Positions 18,731 to 28,421 of a stretch of 64,000 nucleotides of DNA are shown here, one piece after another. The notes beneath the pieces are model-generated. The model was not told the DNA's origin and did not search any database. It saw nothing but the letters and a program-made list of their open reading frames with translations. Position numbers and translations under genes: made by a program. Positions within the stretch are counted from its first letter, which is position 1. Each line of letters starts with the position of its first letter. The stretch is from Pirellula sp. SH-Sr6A. GTDB taxonomy: Bacteria; Planctomycetota; Planctomycetia; Pirellulales; Pirellulaceae. The DNA is taken from positions 6,470,137 through 6,534,136 of the forward strand of contig NZ_CP011272.1 in NCBI RefSeq assembly GCF_001610875.1. The letters run 5' to 3'.

Positions 18731-21675
18731 TTCCCGCGAACGGACTGCCGAACGACTTGCCCACCGTCGGGGCCCGCACCCGGCCCTAGTTCGATGACGA
18801 AGTCGGCGGCATCGATCAGTTGCTGGTTGTGTTCGATCACGACCAGTGTGTGTCCTTTCTCGAGCAAGATATCAAAGCAATCGAGGAGTCGATCGATATC
18901 GACAAAGTGCAAGCCGGTAGTCGGTTCATCCATCGCGATCAGCTCACCCCGTTTGGATCGATTCGTTTCCGAAAGGATGGTCGCCAATTTCAGTCGCATC
19001 GATTCGCCTGCGGAGAGCGTCGATAGGTTTTGACCTAAAGGAAGGTAATCGAGGCCGATATCGATCAGAAGTTGCAAGCGGCTTTGAATTTCAGTTTCGC
19101 CGCGAAAGAAATCGGATGCAGTGGAAACGCTCATCTGAAGCACATCGTGAATGTTGCGATCTCGATACGTCACGTCGAGTACTTCCGGTTTGAATCGCTT
19201 TCCGAGACAGTCGGGGCATGGGAGAGCGACATCCGCCATGAACTGCATCTCAACCGTGATGCATCCTAAACCTTCGCAGTGTTCACATCGCCCTGACTCG
19301 CTGTTGAAGGAAAAGTGGCTCGCGCTCCATTTTCGACTCTTTGCATCCGGCGTATCCGCAAATGCATTTCGGATCGCGTCCATTGCTTTGCAATACGTCG
19401 CAGGGGTCGATCGCGACGAGCGAGGGATTGGGCTTTGGTCGAGCGACCGAAATCCGCCCAGCGATTTCACTCCTGTAACAGACTGAAAAGGCAAAGGGAT
19501 GGGACCTTCTTTTCCCGCAGCTTTTGAGCATGCGGGGAGGAGCGTATCCAAAATAAGCGTACTCTTTCCCGATCCGCTCGGTCCGGTGATGACCGTGAAG
19601 CATCCGAGGGGGATTTCGATATCGATGCCTTGGAGATTGCGCCCCGCTGCACCCGAGAGTTTGATGAACTTTTCGCCCGATCTTCGGATGGAACGCCTGG
19701 GTTTTTCCCCACGAAGGTACTTGCCCGTGACACTGTCCGATTGCATCAATGCCTCGGGCGCTCCGTCAAAGACGACTTCTCCTCCGAACTCACCGGCTCC
19801 TGGCCCGATTTCGAGGATGCGGTCGGCCAGCTTCATCATGGAGGGTTCGTGCTCTACGAGGATGACCGTATTCCCTCGATCGCGGATCTTGAGAATCGCT
19901 TGGGCGACTCGATCCACATCGGCGGTGTGCAATCCGACGGTCGGTTCGTCAAAGACGTAGAGCATGTCGACCAAGCTGGAACCGAGGAGGGTTGTGAGAT
20001 TAACTCGTTGGCTCTCGCCGCTGCTAAGAGTGTGGAGCGGCCGGTCCAAGGAGAGATAGCCCAAACCAACGTCTTGAAGGTATTCCAGACGCGAAAGGAC
20101 TTGTCGAACTGGTTCGGATGCGTTGTATTGAGCTTGTTCCTCGGCCGCGAGCCAAAAGTTCGATGGCGTATCGGACGAGAAATGGTCTTCGTGGGCGGTT
20201 TGAATCGATCGGGATTGGGTTGATTCGCGGATCAATTGCGCGAGGCGGTTGATCGAAAGAGAGCAGAGGTCGGCGAAGGAGCAATCCGCCAATCGGTAGG
20301 CGAGTGCTTCATGGCTCAATCGTTTCCCTTCGCAGCTTTTGCAGGTGGAATAGGTGCGCCATCGCGACAAGAAGACTCGGACGTGCATCTTGTACTTTTT
20401 CTTTTCGAGCCAAGCGAAGAATCCTTTCAATCCACCGAAGCGATGGGATGGGACACCTTCCTCGATATGGCGCCACTGAGCCTTGGTGAGTTTGGACACC
20501 GGGACATCCGTTGGGATTCCCACATCGGGGGCGAGCGCCAAGAGTTCTTGGAGCTCATGCGAATAGGATGGGGTGTTCCATGGAGCGATTGCACCGTCTC
20601 GCAGACTCAGTGTTTTGTTCGGTACGACCTTGTTTGGGTCGATAGCGATCGTTTCGCCAAATCCTTCGCATTCTCGGCAAGCGCCCAGGGGATGATTGAA
20701 ATTGAAGAGACTGGGTTCTGCCGCGGGATAATCGATGTTGCATGGAACACATCGCAGCACCGGAGAGAATGCTAGGCGGTCGAAGGACTTTCCATCGATC
20801 GTTTCTGTGCCCGATTCGCTTTCTAGAAAGACGATCCCGATGGAATCATCATGCAACGCCGCTTGATCCATGCACACGCCGAGGGACTGTAGCCAGCGTT
20901 CTTCCCGAGTTCCCGTCCACGAGAGTCGATCTACAATCACGGTCGCGCGTTGGACGTTTTTGAATTGCTCGACAAGCTCAGCGCGATCCGAGCTCCCTAA
21001 GTTGACCGTAGAATTTTGGACAACAAGGCGAACGAATCCACTCGACTGAAGGTCGGCGAGGAGCATGGCAAGTTCATCGGTCGACTTCCAGGCGATCTCG
21101 AATCCCACCATTGCGCGTCCTGATGTGCGGGTGCTCAACACGTCGAGGATGGTATTTGGCGAATGGGCTTGAACAGGTTGACCGCATTGGGGGCAGAACA
21201 GCGAAGCGGTCTTAGAGAAGACGTTTCGAAGGTATTCCAGAATCTCGCTAGCAGTGCCCACCGTGCTCCGATTGTTTCGAGCGCGCGAGTCGCGGGTCAC
21301 GGCGATGGAAGGGGGAAGCGGTTCGAGGCTGTCGAAGCTAGGTTTGTCCAGTCGTTGTAGAAACTGCCGAGTGTAGGCAGAGAAACTCTCGATGTAGCGG
21401 CGTTGGCCTTCCGCGTAGAGGGTATCGAACGCCAAGCTCGATTTGCCGCTCCCGCTCACCCCGCAAAGCACTGTCAGTTGTCGGAGCGGGAAATCGATAT
21501 TTAGCGACTTCAGATTGTGTTGGCACGCTCCTCGCAGGTGGATGGCAGGTCCGCCCATGCTCGTTCGCAGCGCAATGGTCGCGGGGTTACTTGCCTCAAG
21601 GATGCTCGTCCCGGAGGCGTCGTACGAGGAAACGGATGGAGAAGAGGAATTCGAGGACCGCGATTTCTTTGCCAT
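18721..21675 (-). CDS. UvrA-family excinuclease ATPase, divergent paralogue
   Basis: 984 residues with the duplicated ABC architecture of UvrA. ABC I: LCGVSGSGKSSLAFDTLYAE (Walker A about 72-80), the insertion with CPQCGQPV and CVPCN...CRECEGFG zinc ligands, LSSGESQRVNL signature and LYVFDEPTVGLH Walker B. ABC II: ITGPSGSGKSTLILDTLL, the second zinc module CEHCEGLG...CPDCLGKRF, LSAGESMRLKLATIL and IAMDEPTTGLHFVDIDRLL. Both signature loops read SSGE/SAGE instead of the usual SGGE, and the region after Walker A (SFSAYTRQFLQRLDKPSFDS) departs from canonical UvrA. An N-terminal Ser-rich extension of about 40 residues is also unusual. It could be the main UvrA of this lineage or a UvrA2-type paralogue; no uvrB or uvrC is nearby. 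All nucleotide-binding residues are present. Confidence 0.85.
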   Translation of the reverse strand: MAKKSRSSNSSSPSVSSYDASGTSILEASNPATIALRTSMGGPAIHLRGACQHNLKSLNIDFPLRQLTVLCGVSGSGKSSLAFDTLYAEGQRRYIESFSAYTRQFLQRLDKPSFDSLEPLPPSIAVTRDSRARNNRSTVGTASEILEYLRNVFSKTASLFCPQCGQPVQAHSPNTILDVLSTRTSGRAMVGFEIAWKSTDELAMLLADLQSSGFVRLVVQNSTVNLGSSDRAELVEQFKNVQRATVIVDRLSWTGTREERWLQSLGVCMDQAALHDDSIGIVFLESESGTETIDGKSFDRLAFSPVLRCVPCNIDYPAAEPSLFNFNHPLGACRECEGFGETIAIDPNKVVPNKTLSLRDGAIAPWNTPSYSHELQELLALAPDVGIPTDVPVSKLTKAQWRHIEEGVPSHRFGGLKGFFAWLEKKKYKMHVRVFLSRWRTYSTCKSCEGKRLSHEALAYRLADCSFADLCSLSINRLAQLIRESTQSRSIQTAHEDHFSSDTPSNFWLAAEEQAQYNASEPVRQVLSRLEYLQDVGLGYLSLDRPLHTLSSGESQRVNLTTLLGSSLVDMLYVFDEPTVGLHTADVDRVAQAILKIRDRGNTVILVEHEPSMMKLADRILEIGPGAGEFGGEVVFDGAPEALMQSDSVTGKYLRGEKPRRSIRRSGEKFIKLSGAAGRNLQGIDIEIPLGCFTVITGPSGSGKSTLILDTLLPACSKAAGKEGPIPLPFQSVTGVKSLGGFRSLDQSPIPRSSRSTPATYCKAMDAIRNAFADTPDAKSRKWSASHFSFNSESGRCEHCEGLGCITVEMQFMADVALPCPDCLGKRFKPEVLDVTYRDRNIHDVLQMSVSTASDFFRGETEIQSRLQLLIDIGLDYLPLGQNLSTLSAGESMRLKLATILSETNRSKRGELIAMDEPTTGLHFVDIDRLLDCFDILLEKGHTLVVIEHNQQLIDAADFVIELGPGAGPDGGQVVRQSVRGNHS

Positions 21676-21916
21676 AGTGATAGAGCTTAGGCGCGGCGTT
21701 TGGAAATGACTAGTGCAACGTTGAGGGCGTCATCCGCAGCCGCTATACTTCGCAGACCGCGGTTGGACCGCGCGCCAACCTGGAATAAGCCCGCTCGAAT
21801 CCTGTTTGTTTTCGAATCGGTGACCAAGAACAGGCAAAGCCGTGCGAATACGCGAAAAATTGCGCGTTGGCGACATGAATGGGATGAAACTGGCCTTGCA
21901 TGAATAGGATGCCGAA

Positions 21917-22492
21917 ATGAGCTCTCCGGAAGAAACCACCCCTGCACAGAGATTTGCGAAAGCAGCGCCGGCTTATGACCCCAGCAAGGACGTTGAGGAA
22001 AAGCTATGGTCGGGCGGGTACTCTCCGCGCGCGATGATTGGAGCGTGGATTGGATGTTTGGTTGCTTCCGGACTGTTGATTGCGACTGCCATCTTTTTGC
22101 CGAGTGTCATGGAGCAAGTGGATCGACGAGTCATTTGGGGGATCGCGTTGGTGGGGATCGTCGCGATTTGGGGTTATGCAGCTCTCACCTATCTTTACAG
22201 GCGGTTTAGTGTTCACTACGAATTGACCAGTCAGCGTTTCATCCACAAGCATGGTTTGCTGGTGCGAACCACCGATCGCATTGAACTGATCGACATCGAC
22301 GACGTCGCGTATAGCCAAGGAATCGTGGAGAGAATGCTAAACGTCGGGGCGATCAAGATTCTAAGCACCGACCTATCCCACGCCTCGTTGCGGATGATTG
22401 GAATCGAGGAAGTGGGACGGGTCGCTGGCTTGATCGACGACGCACGTCGAAAGGAACGAAGGAAGCGAGCGCTTCACATCGAGACGACTTAA
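21917..22492 (+). CDS. Membrane-anchored bacterial PH-domain protein (bPH2/DUF304)
   Basis: 191 residues. After a hydrophilic start, two membrane helices (about 42-62, IGAWIGCLVASGLLIATAIF; about 72-93, VIWGIALVGIVAIWGYAALT) precede a bacterial pleckstrin-homology-like domain: YEVTS-like YELTSQRFIHKHGLLVRTTD, RIELIDIDDVAYSQGIVERM, VGAIKILSTDLSHASLRMIG. The order (two TMs, then h-Y-x-L-T-x-x-R-h followed by I-D-x-x-x-h-x-x-x-Q) is that of the YdbS/DUF304 family. Its role is unknown. The ATG has AGGA seven bases upstream. It lies 30 bases before the DUF3754 gene and upstream of the dab genes on the same strand, so it may belong to the same transcription unit. Confidence 0.8.
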   Translation: MSSPEETTPAQRFAKAAPAYDPSKDVEEKLWSGGYSPRAMIGAWIGCLVASGLLIATAIFLPSVMEQVDRRVIWGIALVGIVAIWGYAALTYLYRRFSVHYELTSQRFIHKHGLLVRTTDRIELIDIDDVAYSQGIVERMLNVGAIKILSTDLSHASLRMIGIEEVGRVAGLIDDARRKERRKRALHIETT

Positions 22493-22522
22493 AAGCATCC
22501 GTCCTTCGATGAAAGCCGAACC

Positions 22523-23815
22523 ATGCCGAGAACTTGGTTGCCAACTGTATGGATACCCAAGAGTTGGAGGTCGGTGAAATTCAAAATGCCACCCGAGCAT
22601 TGGGGGCGGGAGCATTATCTTCCTTTCACACCCAATGCGCTCGTCGATTCCCTTTTGAGAGACTTTCCGCTCTCCGCTCCTGAGCAGACTCCATTTCGCT
22701 CATTGGTCGAGCAGATCAAGAGAAACATCAGCCTCGCGTATCACTCCCATCACGAGGTGTTATCGGATCTCTATCAACGCTACGATCCGGATCGCGATTT
22801 CTCCGACCGGGTATTGCGAGGGGAGGGGACAGGAGTCGAGGGAGAATTTCCTGATACCGAATGGAAATTGGGATCTTGTGGAGGGCTGACTGACCGGGAG
22901 GCTTCGCGCGAGTTGTTTTCCGAAATAGCGGCTTCGCTGGGACATGCCAATTACCGACGACTTTCGCCGCGTGAGATTCAGAATGCTATTGGGGTAGCCA
23001 GTCATTGGGGCGTTCGGCTTCATATCCGATTCTCTTCCTTCCGCAAGTTGGAGGTGTACGGGCGGGGAGATATTGTCACGCGAAGATCGTTTCGAAGTTG
23101 GAGACATTTCTTCCGACTGGTCGATCGAGACGTACCCATTTATCAACGATTGGTTGTCGTCTTTCGTCCAAGGGAGATGCAGACCTTTCCAGAACCGCTC
23201 GATCCCAATCGGGTGCACATTCGAATGTTTAAAAACGTTCCCAAGGCGGATATCGACATGATGCTTCCTGGAACGCAGATTCGATTGAGTTGGCTAGACA
23301 CGGGCAAGATTGGTATCCCAACCTTGTGGGGGATTGCAATGATGACTAGCAAGCTCGCTAAGAGCCTTTGGATCCTGGCGTTGTTTAGCACGCTCAAGCT
23401 GCTGTCCTCCTTTTTTCTGGTAGTCGCCGTCTTGGTGGCGACTTTGTTCTACGGCATCAAGTCGATCTTTTCGTACACGACCACCAAACGTCGGTATCAG
23501 CTGAATATCACCAGAAGTCTTTATTACCAAAACTTGGACAACAATCTGGGGGCTTTGCTTCGAATTGAGGAGGAAGCCGAGCAGCAAGAGATTTGCGAGG
23601 CCATTCTGGGATGCTTCGTTCTGTTCCGTAGCTCTCAGCCCATGACGCTGGAGGAAATCGATCGGCAGGCAGAAGCGATTTTAATGCGGCTGACGGGGGT
23701 CGATATCGATTTCGATGTAAGAGATAGCATGCGCGATTTAGCGAAGTGCGGTGTTGTTGCGATTCAGGAAACCGGCTGGCAACTTGTCTCTCCTGTGGGT
23801 GAGTGCGGTATCTAG
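22523..23815 (+). CDS. DUF3754 (TMEM143-like) membrane protein
   Basis: 430 residues. The region REHYLPFTPNALVDSLLRDF and the later FRSWRHFFRLVDRDVPIYQR, VVVFRPREMQTFP and IRMFKNVPKADIDMMLPGTQ match the DUF3754/TMEM143 family, whose hallmark is an H-h-h-P-F start and an h-F-K-x-h-P-x-x-D-h-x-x-x-h-P segment. One or two membrane helices lie around residues 285-315 (ILALFSTLKLLSSFFLVVAV), with a conserved basic/aromatic segment after them. The function is unknown; eukaryotic homologues are mitochondrial. The start is uncertain: MPPEHWGREHY (22586) would also be acceptable. It is located between a PH-domain membrane protein and dabA, all on the plus strand. Confidence 0.75.
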   Translation: MPRTWLPTVWIPKSWRSVKFKMPPEHWGREHYLPFTPNALVDSLLRDFPLSAPEQTPFRSLVEQIKRNISLAYHSHHEVLSDLYQRYDPDRDFSDRVLRGEGTGVEGEFPDTEWKLGSCGGLTDREASRELFSEIAASLGHANYRRLSPREIQNAIGVASHWGVRLHIRFSSFRKLEVYGRGDIVTRRSFRSWRHFFRLVDRDVPIYQRLVVVFRPREMQTFPEPLDPNRVHIRMFKNVPKADIDMMLPGTQIRLSWLDTGKIGIPTLWGIAMMTSKLAKSLWILALFSTLKLLSSFFLVVAVLVATLFYGIKSIFSYTTTKRRYQLNITRSLYYQNLDNNLGALLRIEEEAEQQEICEAILGCFVLFRSSQPMTLEEIDRQAEAILMRLTGVDIDFDVRDSMRDLAKCGVVAIQETGWQLVSPVGECGI

Positions 23816-23946
23816 TTTGCATTGAACCGATCGATGGTTTTCAAAAGAAATCATCGTTGACTTTAGGTAGGACCGCTCACGAGAACGGTGCGACAGAGCT
23901 AAAATAGACGGATCGCTTGTTCGTCTTTTTTCTTGTGGGTTCTATT

Positions 23947-26900
23947 TTGGCGGATGACTTCGATTGGGAGCGGATTGGGATGGCGGTGGAGCATGGGCTT
24001 CATGTGCTTCCTGCACAGGGCCCGATCGCGGTGTTCGTGCATCACAACACGCTTCATGCGTTCGAGCATTTACCATTCGACGAAGCGGTGGTGGCTGGTG
24101 TCAAGAAATACGGGGCGCATCCGTACTGGCCCGAAAGCCGGTACCGGAACAAAGTAGAGTGGGGCAGGATCTCGGTATCGGATCTAGAGAAAGAGTTGCT
24201 CCACGATTTGGGAGAGGCAGCGCACGAGTCCGTTGCCCCCGAAACGACTCGACTCCAGTTGCGGCTCGCCATGATGGCCAGACGGTTGCGTTTGGGACCC
24301 GACGAAGAGATTCGGTGGTCCTTGGCGGAGACGGATGCCATGGCCAAGTTTTTACCAGACGTTAGCGTTGCGGCCGCGAATCAGATGGTGCACGAGGTGC
24401 GGCACTGGATGCTTCGAGAATACACGTCCACTGAGAATGTTTCGAATGAGAGTTTAGCGCTACTTCTCCTGGATCTTTCGGAGGACTTTGAGTTCGATCG
24501 TCGAGCTTCCTGGACGGACGAAACCTGGACGAATTTTACTCTTCGCCTGCTTTACTCCGTGTGTCGCAAAGGGGCATCGCAGTGGTCCCGTCATGACGAG
24601 GATGGGGCGGTTCCCATACGCCAACGCGAGTTGCTACTCGATATCCTTCACGTCGATTGCGATGAGCCCGTACACGACTTTCTGATCCGATTCCTTTCCA
24701 ACGCGCTGGATCAAGGGATCTCGCAGTGGCAGGGGAATTTTGGGCGCCCTGGATTATTCGGTCTGTTTCTAGATCTATATGGTTCCTCCTCCGATTTCGT
24801 CTTGGACCGGCTCGCGCCGCTTCGAGACATCGTGCGGCGCGAAGAGCACCGTGCGCGCACCGCTCGCGAGTCGATTGCAATTTCTTTGAGGGCACTCGGA
24901 GTTAAGGATGAAACCTTAGATGCGTACATCGAGAGCACACTTTTAGCCTTGCCCGGTTGGACGAGCATGGTTTGGCAGTTGGAATCCAATGCGGAGTGGA
25001 CCCCTCGTCCGCTACCGAAAGGATCGTTGGAAGAGATGCTCGCCATCCGCTTGTTGTTAGACCGCGCTTCGATTGCGTATGCCCTCAGGCGTGATGCGCC
25101 AAAATTATGGATTGAGTCGCTCGGTTCCGATGTTTCCTTTCCCGCCCTTCAGGTCTTGGCGTCGAAGCATCAGCGAGAGGATCGGCCGAGCTCGACGCAG
25201 CAACAACGGGCGTTTCTTTTGTTTCAAATTGCACAGAGGCTGGGTTGGAATGCACTAGAACTAGCGGTGTTATCCGGAGCAGAATGGAAGAAAATCGTCA
25301 AAGAGGTTCTGCAATTCGGTTCGTTGAACAGGAGGCGGATCTATCATTCTGCTTTTGAGCGGCATTATCGAGAGGAACTGCTCGATGCGGTTTCGGAGAT
25401 CACTAAGCTCTCGGTGGGGATGAGCCAGCGAAGTCCATTTTCTTTTCAAGTGATTACTTGCATCGATGATCGCGAAGAATCGCTTCGCAGGCATTTGGAA
25501 GAGATCGACGCGGGGATTGAAACCTTTGGGGCGGCCGGTTTCTTTGGGGTTCCCATGTACTTTCGATCCGTTTCGGATGCGCACTACATCCCTCTTTGTC
25601 CGGTCGTGATCAAGCCGAAGCATTTCGTCGATGAGGTAGCGCATGTCACCTACCAAGAGATGCAGCGTCGTCAAACCGAGGCCAGGAGAGTGCTTGGGAA
25701 AGCTTCGCATCAGATCCATCTGGGAAGCCGATCGCTTTTGGCTGGAACGTTAACCTCCTTTGCAGGGTCGATCGCCAGTATTCCGATGGTCGCCCGAGTG
25801 TTGGCGCCGCGCTTTACGGCTAAAGCGAAGGAGTTGCTGGGGGATGTCGTCAAAGGGAGGAAAGCGACGACCCTTTGCTTAGAGCGCATTCCGGCGGAAG
25901 GGGGGGGCGATGAATCTTCGTCGGTCCATCATGGATTTACAGACGTCGAAATGGCTGACGTGGTCGAACGGCTACTGGGAGATATAGGCCTCCAGACGTT
26001 CTCACCGTTGGTGGTTGTACTAGGTCACGGTTCATCGTCGTTGAACAATCCGCATGAGTCGGCTTACAACTGCGGAGCCTGCGGTGGAGGACGTGGCGGA
26101 CCGAATGCCCGAGCCTTGGCGCAGATGGCAAACGAGCCGCGAGTTCGCCGTATCTTGCAAGGGAGGGGAGTTTCGATTCCTGAAGAAACTTGGTTCGTAG
26201 GAGGGTATCACAACACCTGCAATGACCATGTGGAGTTTTCGGATCTAGATCGTGTCCCGCCGACGCATCAGCGACCTTTGTGGGAGATACAGGAGAAACT
26301 CCGACAAGCTTGTGAACGCAATGCTTGGGAACGTTGCCGGCGTTTCACCAACGTGAAGCCTGATATCAGCCCCCACGAGGCGCTGCGTTATGTCGAAGAG
26401 CGATCGGAGGATTTGGCGCAAGCTCGCCCCGAGTACAACCATGCAACGAATGCCGCGTGTGTCGTGGGGAGACGTTCTCGCACGCGAGGGCTCTTCATGG
26501 ATCGAAGAAGTTTCCTGACGTCTTACGATCCAACGTTGGACAACAGCGAGCACGACGTCCTACATAGACTGCTCAGCGCGGTGATTCCCGTGTGCGCAGG
26601 AATTAGCTTGGAGTATCTCTTCTCCACGATCGACAACTCCGTTTACGGATGCGGTTCTAAGCTTCCGCACAATATTGCGGGACTGATCGGAGTCATGGAG
26701 GGGGCGGCTAGCGATTTGCGCTGCGGTCTAAGTCAACAGATGGTTGAAATCCATGAGCCGATGCGCATCGTATTCGTCATCGAGGCAACGGAAGCGGCGT
26801 TTCGCTCGGTCATGCATCGAAATGAATCGATCGGGAGACTGGTTACGAACAACTGGATACAAGTCGCCTTGTTATCGCCGACGAGTTCTGAGTTGCTGCT

Positions 26901-27078
26901 CTATCAACAAGGTCGATTTGAGCCTTATCGACCTACGGGGCGACCACTACCTACCGCGAGCAGTTCGGGAAGTTGGTTCCACGGTTGGCGAGGCAATCTT
27001 GGTTTTTCACGCGTCGAGTATCCCATTGCGATGGAACCGAGAGGCGGCAACGCATTGGGACCGGGGGCGATGGGATGA
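23947..27078 (+). CDS. dabA: DabA-type inorganic carbon transporter subunit (DUF2309/UPF0753)
   Basis: About 1043 residues. N-terminal motif [20 protein letters not shown] is typical of DUF2309. The beta-carbonic-anhydrase-like zinc site is intact: Cys and Asp in [10 protein letters not shown] (about C505, D507), His in VVLGHGSSS (about H694), and Cys in [18 protein letters not shown] (about C709). The 15-residue His-Cys spacing and the C-x-D pair equal the zinc ligands described for Halothiobacillus DabA. DabA pairs with a NuoL-like membrane partner, and the complex hydrates CO2 vectorially to accumulate bicarbonate. The longest frame starts with TTG at 23917; I prefer the TTG at 23947 (MADDFDW), because family members have only about 25 residues before the LPAQGP motif. 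An ATG at 23980 is possible but would be short. The stop overlaps the next gene's start by four bases (ATGA). Confidence 0.88.
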   Translation: MADDFDWERIGMAVEHGLHVLPAQGPIAVFVHHNTLHAFEHLPFDEAVVAGVKKYGAHPYWPESRYRNKVEWGRISVSDLEKELLHDLGEAAHESVAPETTRLQLRLAMMARRLRLGPDEEIRWSLAETDAMAKFLPDVSVAAANQMVHEVRHWMLREYTSTENVSNESLALLLLDLSEDFEFDRRASWTDETWTNFTLRLLYSVCRKGASQWSRHDEDGAVPIRQRELLLDILHVDCDEPVHDFLIRFLSNALDQGISQWQGNFGRPGLFGLFLDLYGSSSDFVLDRLAPLRDIVRREEHRARTARESIAISLRALGVKDETLDAYIESTLLALPGWTSMVWQLESNAEWTPRPLPKGSLEEMLAIRLLLDRASIAYALRRDAPKLWIESLGSDVSFPALQVLASKHQREDRPSSTQQQRAFLLFQIAQRLGWNALELAVLSGAEWKKIVKEVLQFGSLNRRRIYHSAFERHYREELLDAVSEITKLSVGMSQRSPFSFQVITCIDDREESLRRHLEEIDAGIETFGAAGFFGVPMYFRSVSDAHYIPLCPVVIKPKHFVDEVAHVTYQEMQRRQTEARRVLGKASHQIHLGSRSLLAGTLTSFAGSIASIPMVARVLAPRFTAKAKELLGDVVKGRKATTLCLERIPAEGGGDESSSVHHGFTDVEMADVVERLLGDIGLQTFSPLVVVLGHGSSSLNNPHESAYNCGACGGGRGGPNARALAQMANEPRVRRILQGRGVSIPEETWFVGGYHNTCNDHVEFSDLDRVPPTHQRPLWEIQEKLRQACERNAWERCRRFTNVKPDISPHEALRYVEERSEDLAQARPEYNHATNAACVVGRRSRTRGLFMDRRSFLTSYDPTLDNSEHDVLHRLLSAVIPVCAGISLEYLFSTIDNSVYGCGSKLPHNIAGLIGVMEGAASDLRCGLSQQMVEIHEPMRIVFVIEATEAAFRSVMHRNESIGRLVTNNWIQVALLSPTSSELLLYQQGRFEPYRPTGRPLPTASSSGSWFHGWRGNLGFSRVEYPIAMEPRGGNALGPGAMG

Positions 27079-28415
27079 TGACTTGGTTGGATCTATTTGG
27101 CGTTCTGGTTGTTTTATGCCCATTGGTGACGTTGGGCTTCGTTGGGTTCACGGAGTTGTTTCAACGACCCATGTCGGAAGGTCATATTACACTTCTCACG
27201 AAAGCGAATTTGGTGACGGGGTTGATCGCATCGTTGGCGATATTGGCGTACATGTTGTTCACGGGGAACAGGCAGCTCATCGTCGACTGTGGAAACTTTG
27301 TCGTACTCGATGAAGAGCATTTTCATTTTCACATCAAATTTCTCTTTGACCGTCTTAGCATACCGATGGTGATTCTGTCGTATGTACTGGTCGGTGTGAT
27401 CGGGGCCTTTGCATCGAAGTATCTGCACAACGATGCGGGGTTTCATAGGTTTTTCGTCGTTTTTGCGATGTTTCTCGTTGGGCTGTTGTTGGCTTTTTTG
27501 GCCGGAACCATCGAGACATTGTTTTTGGGTTGGGAGTTGGTTGGGCTCTCGTCGGCGTTGTTGATTGCGTACTTCCATGACCGCGTCGGACCGGTTCGCA
27601 ATGGATTGTGGGTATGGACGATTTATCGTTTTGCAGATGCTGCGTTTCTCATGGCGGCAGTTGCCATGCACCACATGATTCGCGAGGGGGACTTTGCGGG
27701 GCTGATGGGTGCGGCGCCTTGGCCCGATGGAACGTCGGCATTGGATGGTTGGGACGCGCTTTTGGTCGGGAGTCTTCTGTTGGTCGCGGCGGCGGGCAAG
27801 TCAGGGTTGGTGCCATTTTCAGGTTGGCTACCCCGTGCGATGGAGGGGCCGACTCCTTCGAGTGCCGTTTTTTACGGTGCATTGTCGATTCATCTCGGAG
27901 CGTTCCTGCTACTACGAATGGGGCCTATATTGGACGACTCTCCACTGCTTCGAGCGATGGTGATTGTGCTGGGAGGTGCGACAGCACTTCTCGCCGCTCT
28001 CGTTTCACGCGTTCAAAGCGATGTAAAGTCGGCGTTGGCTTATGCCTCGGTGTGTCAGGTAGGAATCATTGTCGTGGAGATTGGACTGGGGCTTTGGTAT
28101 TTGGCGTTAGCCCATATGATTGGGCACGCCTTCCTCCGTTCGCTGCAGCTTCTTCGAGCCCCGAATCTTTTGAGAGACTACAAGTCGATGGAAAACGCCA
28201 TCGGCGGGCGGTTGGCTCACGGCTCCTTTGGGATCTTGCAAAGGTTACCCGTTCGCTGTCAGCAGATCTTTTTTCTCTTTGCGCTCGAGCGTGGTTACAC
28301 CGACCAACTATTGTGGCGATGGATTGTGAATCCCTTTCTCGCTCTTTTTCGACAATTGGACCGATGGGAAACGCGTTGGGCGAAATTTCTATCCAACGAT
28401 CGGGAGAGTTGGTAA
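27075..28415 (+). CDS. dabB: DabB-type NADH-quinone oxidoreductase subunit 5-like membrane protein
   Basis: About 446 residues, mostly membrane helices, of the proton-conducting NuoL/MrpA superfamily. Visible motifs are [20 protein letters not shown] (the conserved helix-5 glutamate in G-W-E), [20 protein letters not shown] (the helix-7/8 lysine region) and [20 protein letters not shown]. In DAB systems this subunit couples ion flux to DabA. It is translationally coupled: its ATG at 27075 overlaps the dabA stop by four bases. An upstream in-frame extension to 26973 lies wholly within dabA and is not real. The protein is shorter than NuoL (about 600 residues) and lacks NuoL's long C-terminal lateral helix, as expected for DabB. 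Confidence 0.87.
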   Translation: MMTWLDLFGVLVVLCPLVTLGFVGFTELFQRPMSEGHITLLTKANLVTGLIASLAILAYMLFTGNRQLIVDCGNFVVLDEEHFHFHIKFLFDRLSIPMVILSYVLVGVIGAFASKYLHNDAGFHRFFVVFAMFLVGLLLAFLAGTIETLFLGWELVGLSSALLIAYFHDRVGPVRNGLWVWTIYRFADAAFLMAAVAMHHMIREGDFAGLMGAAPWPDGTSALDGWDALLVGSLLLVAAAGKSGLVPFSGWLPRAMEGPTPSSAVFYGALSIHLGAFLLLRMGPILDDSPLLRAMVIVLGGATALLAALVSRVQSDVKSALAYASVCQVGIIVVEIGLGLWYLALAHMIGHAFLRSLQLLRAPNLLRDYKSMENAIGGRLAHGSFGILQRLPVRCQQIFFLFALERGYTDQLLWRWIVNPFLALFRQLDRWETRWAKFLSNDRESW

Positions 28416-28421
28416 GCGAAC

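Noticed and set aside
26973..27074. Upstream extension of dabB
   Set aside because: It is inside dabA and codes for an Arg-rich, non-membrane sequence; the ATGA overlap start at 27075 is far better.
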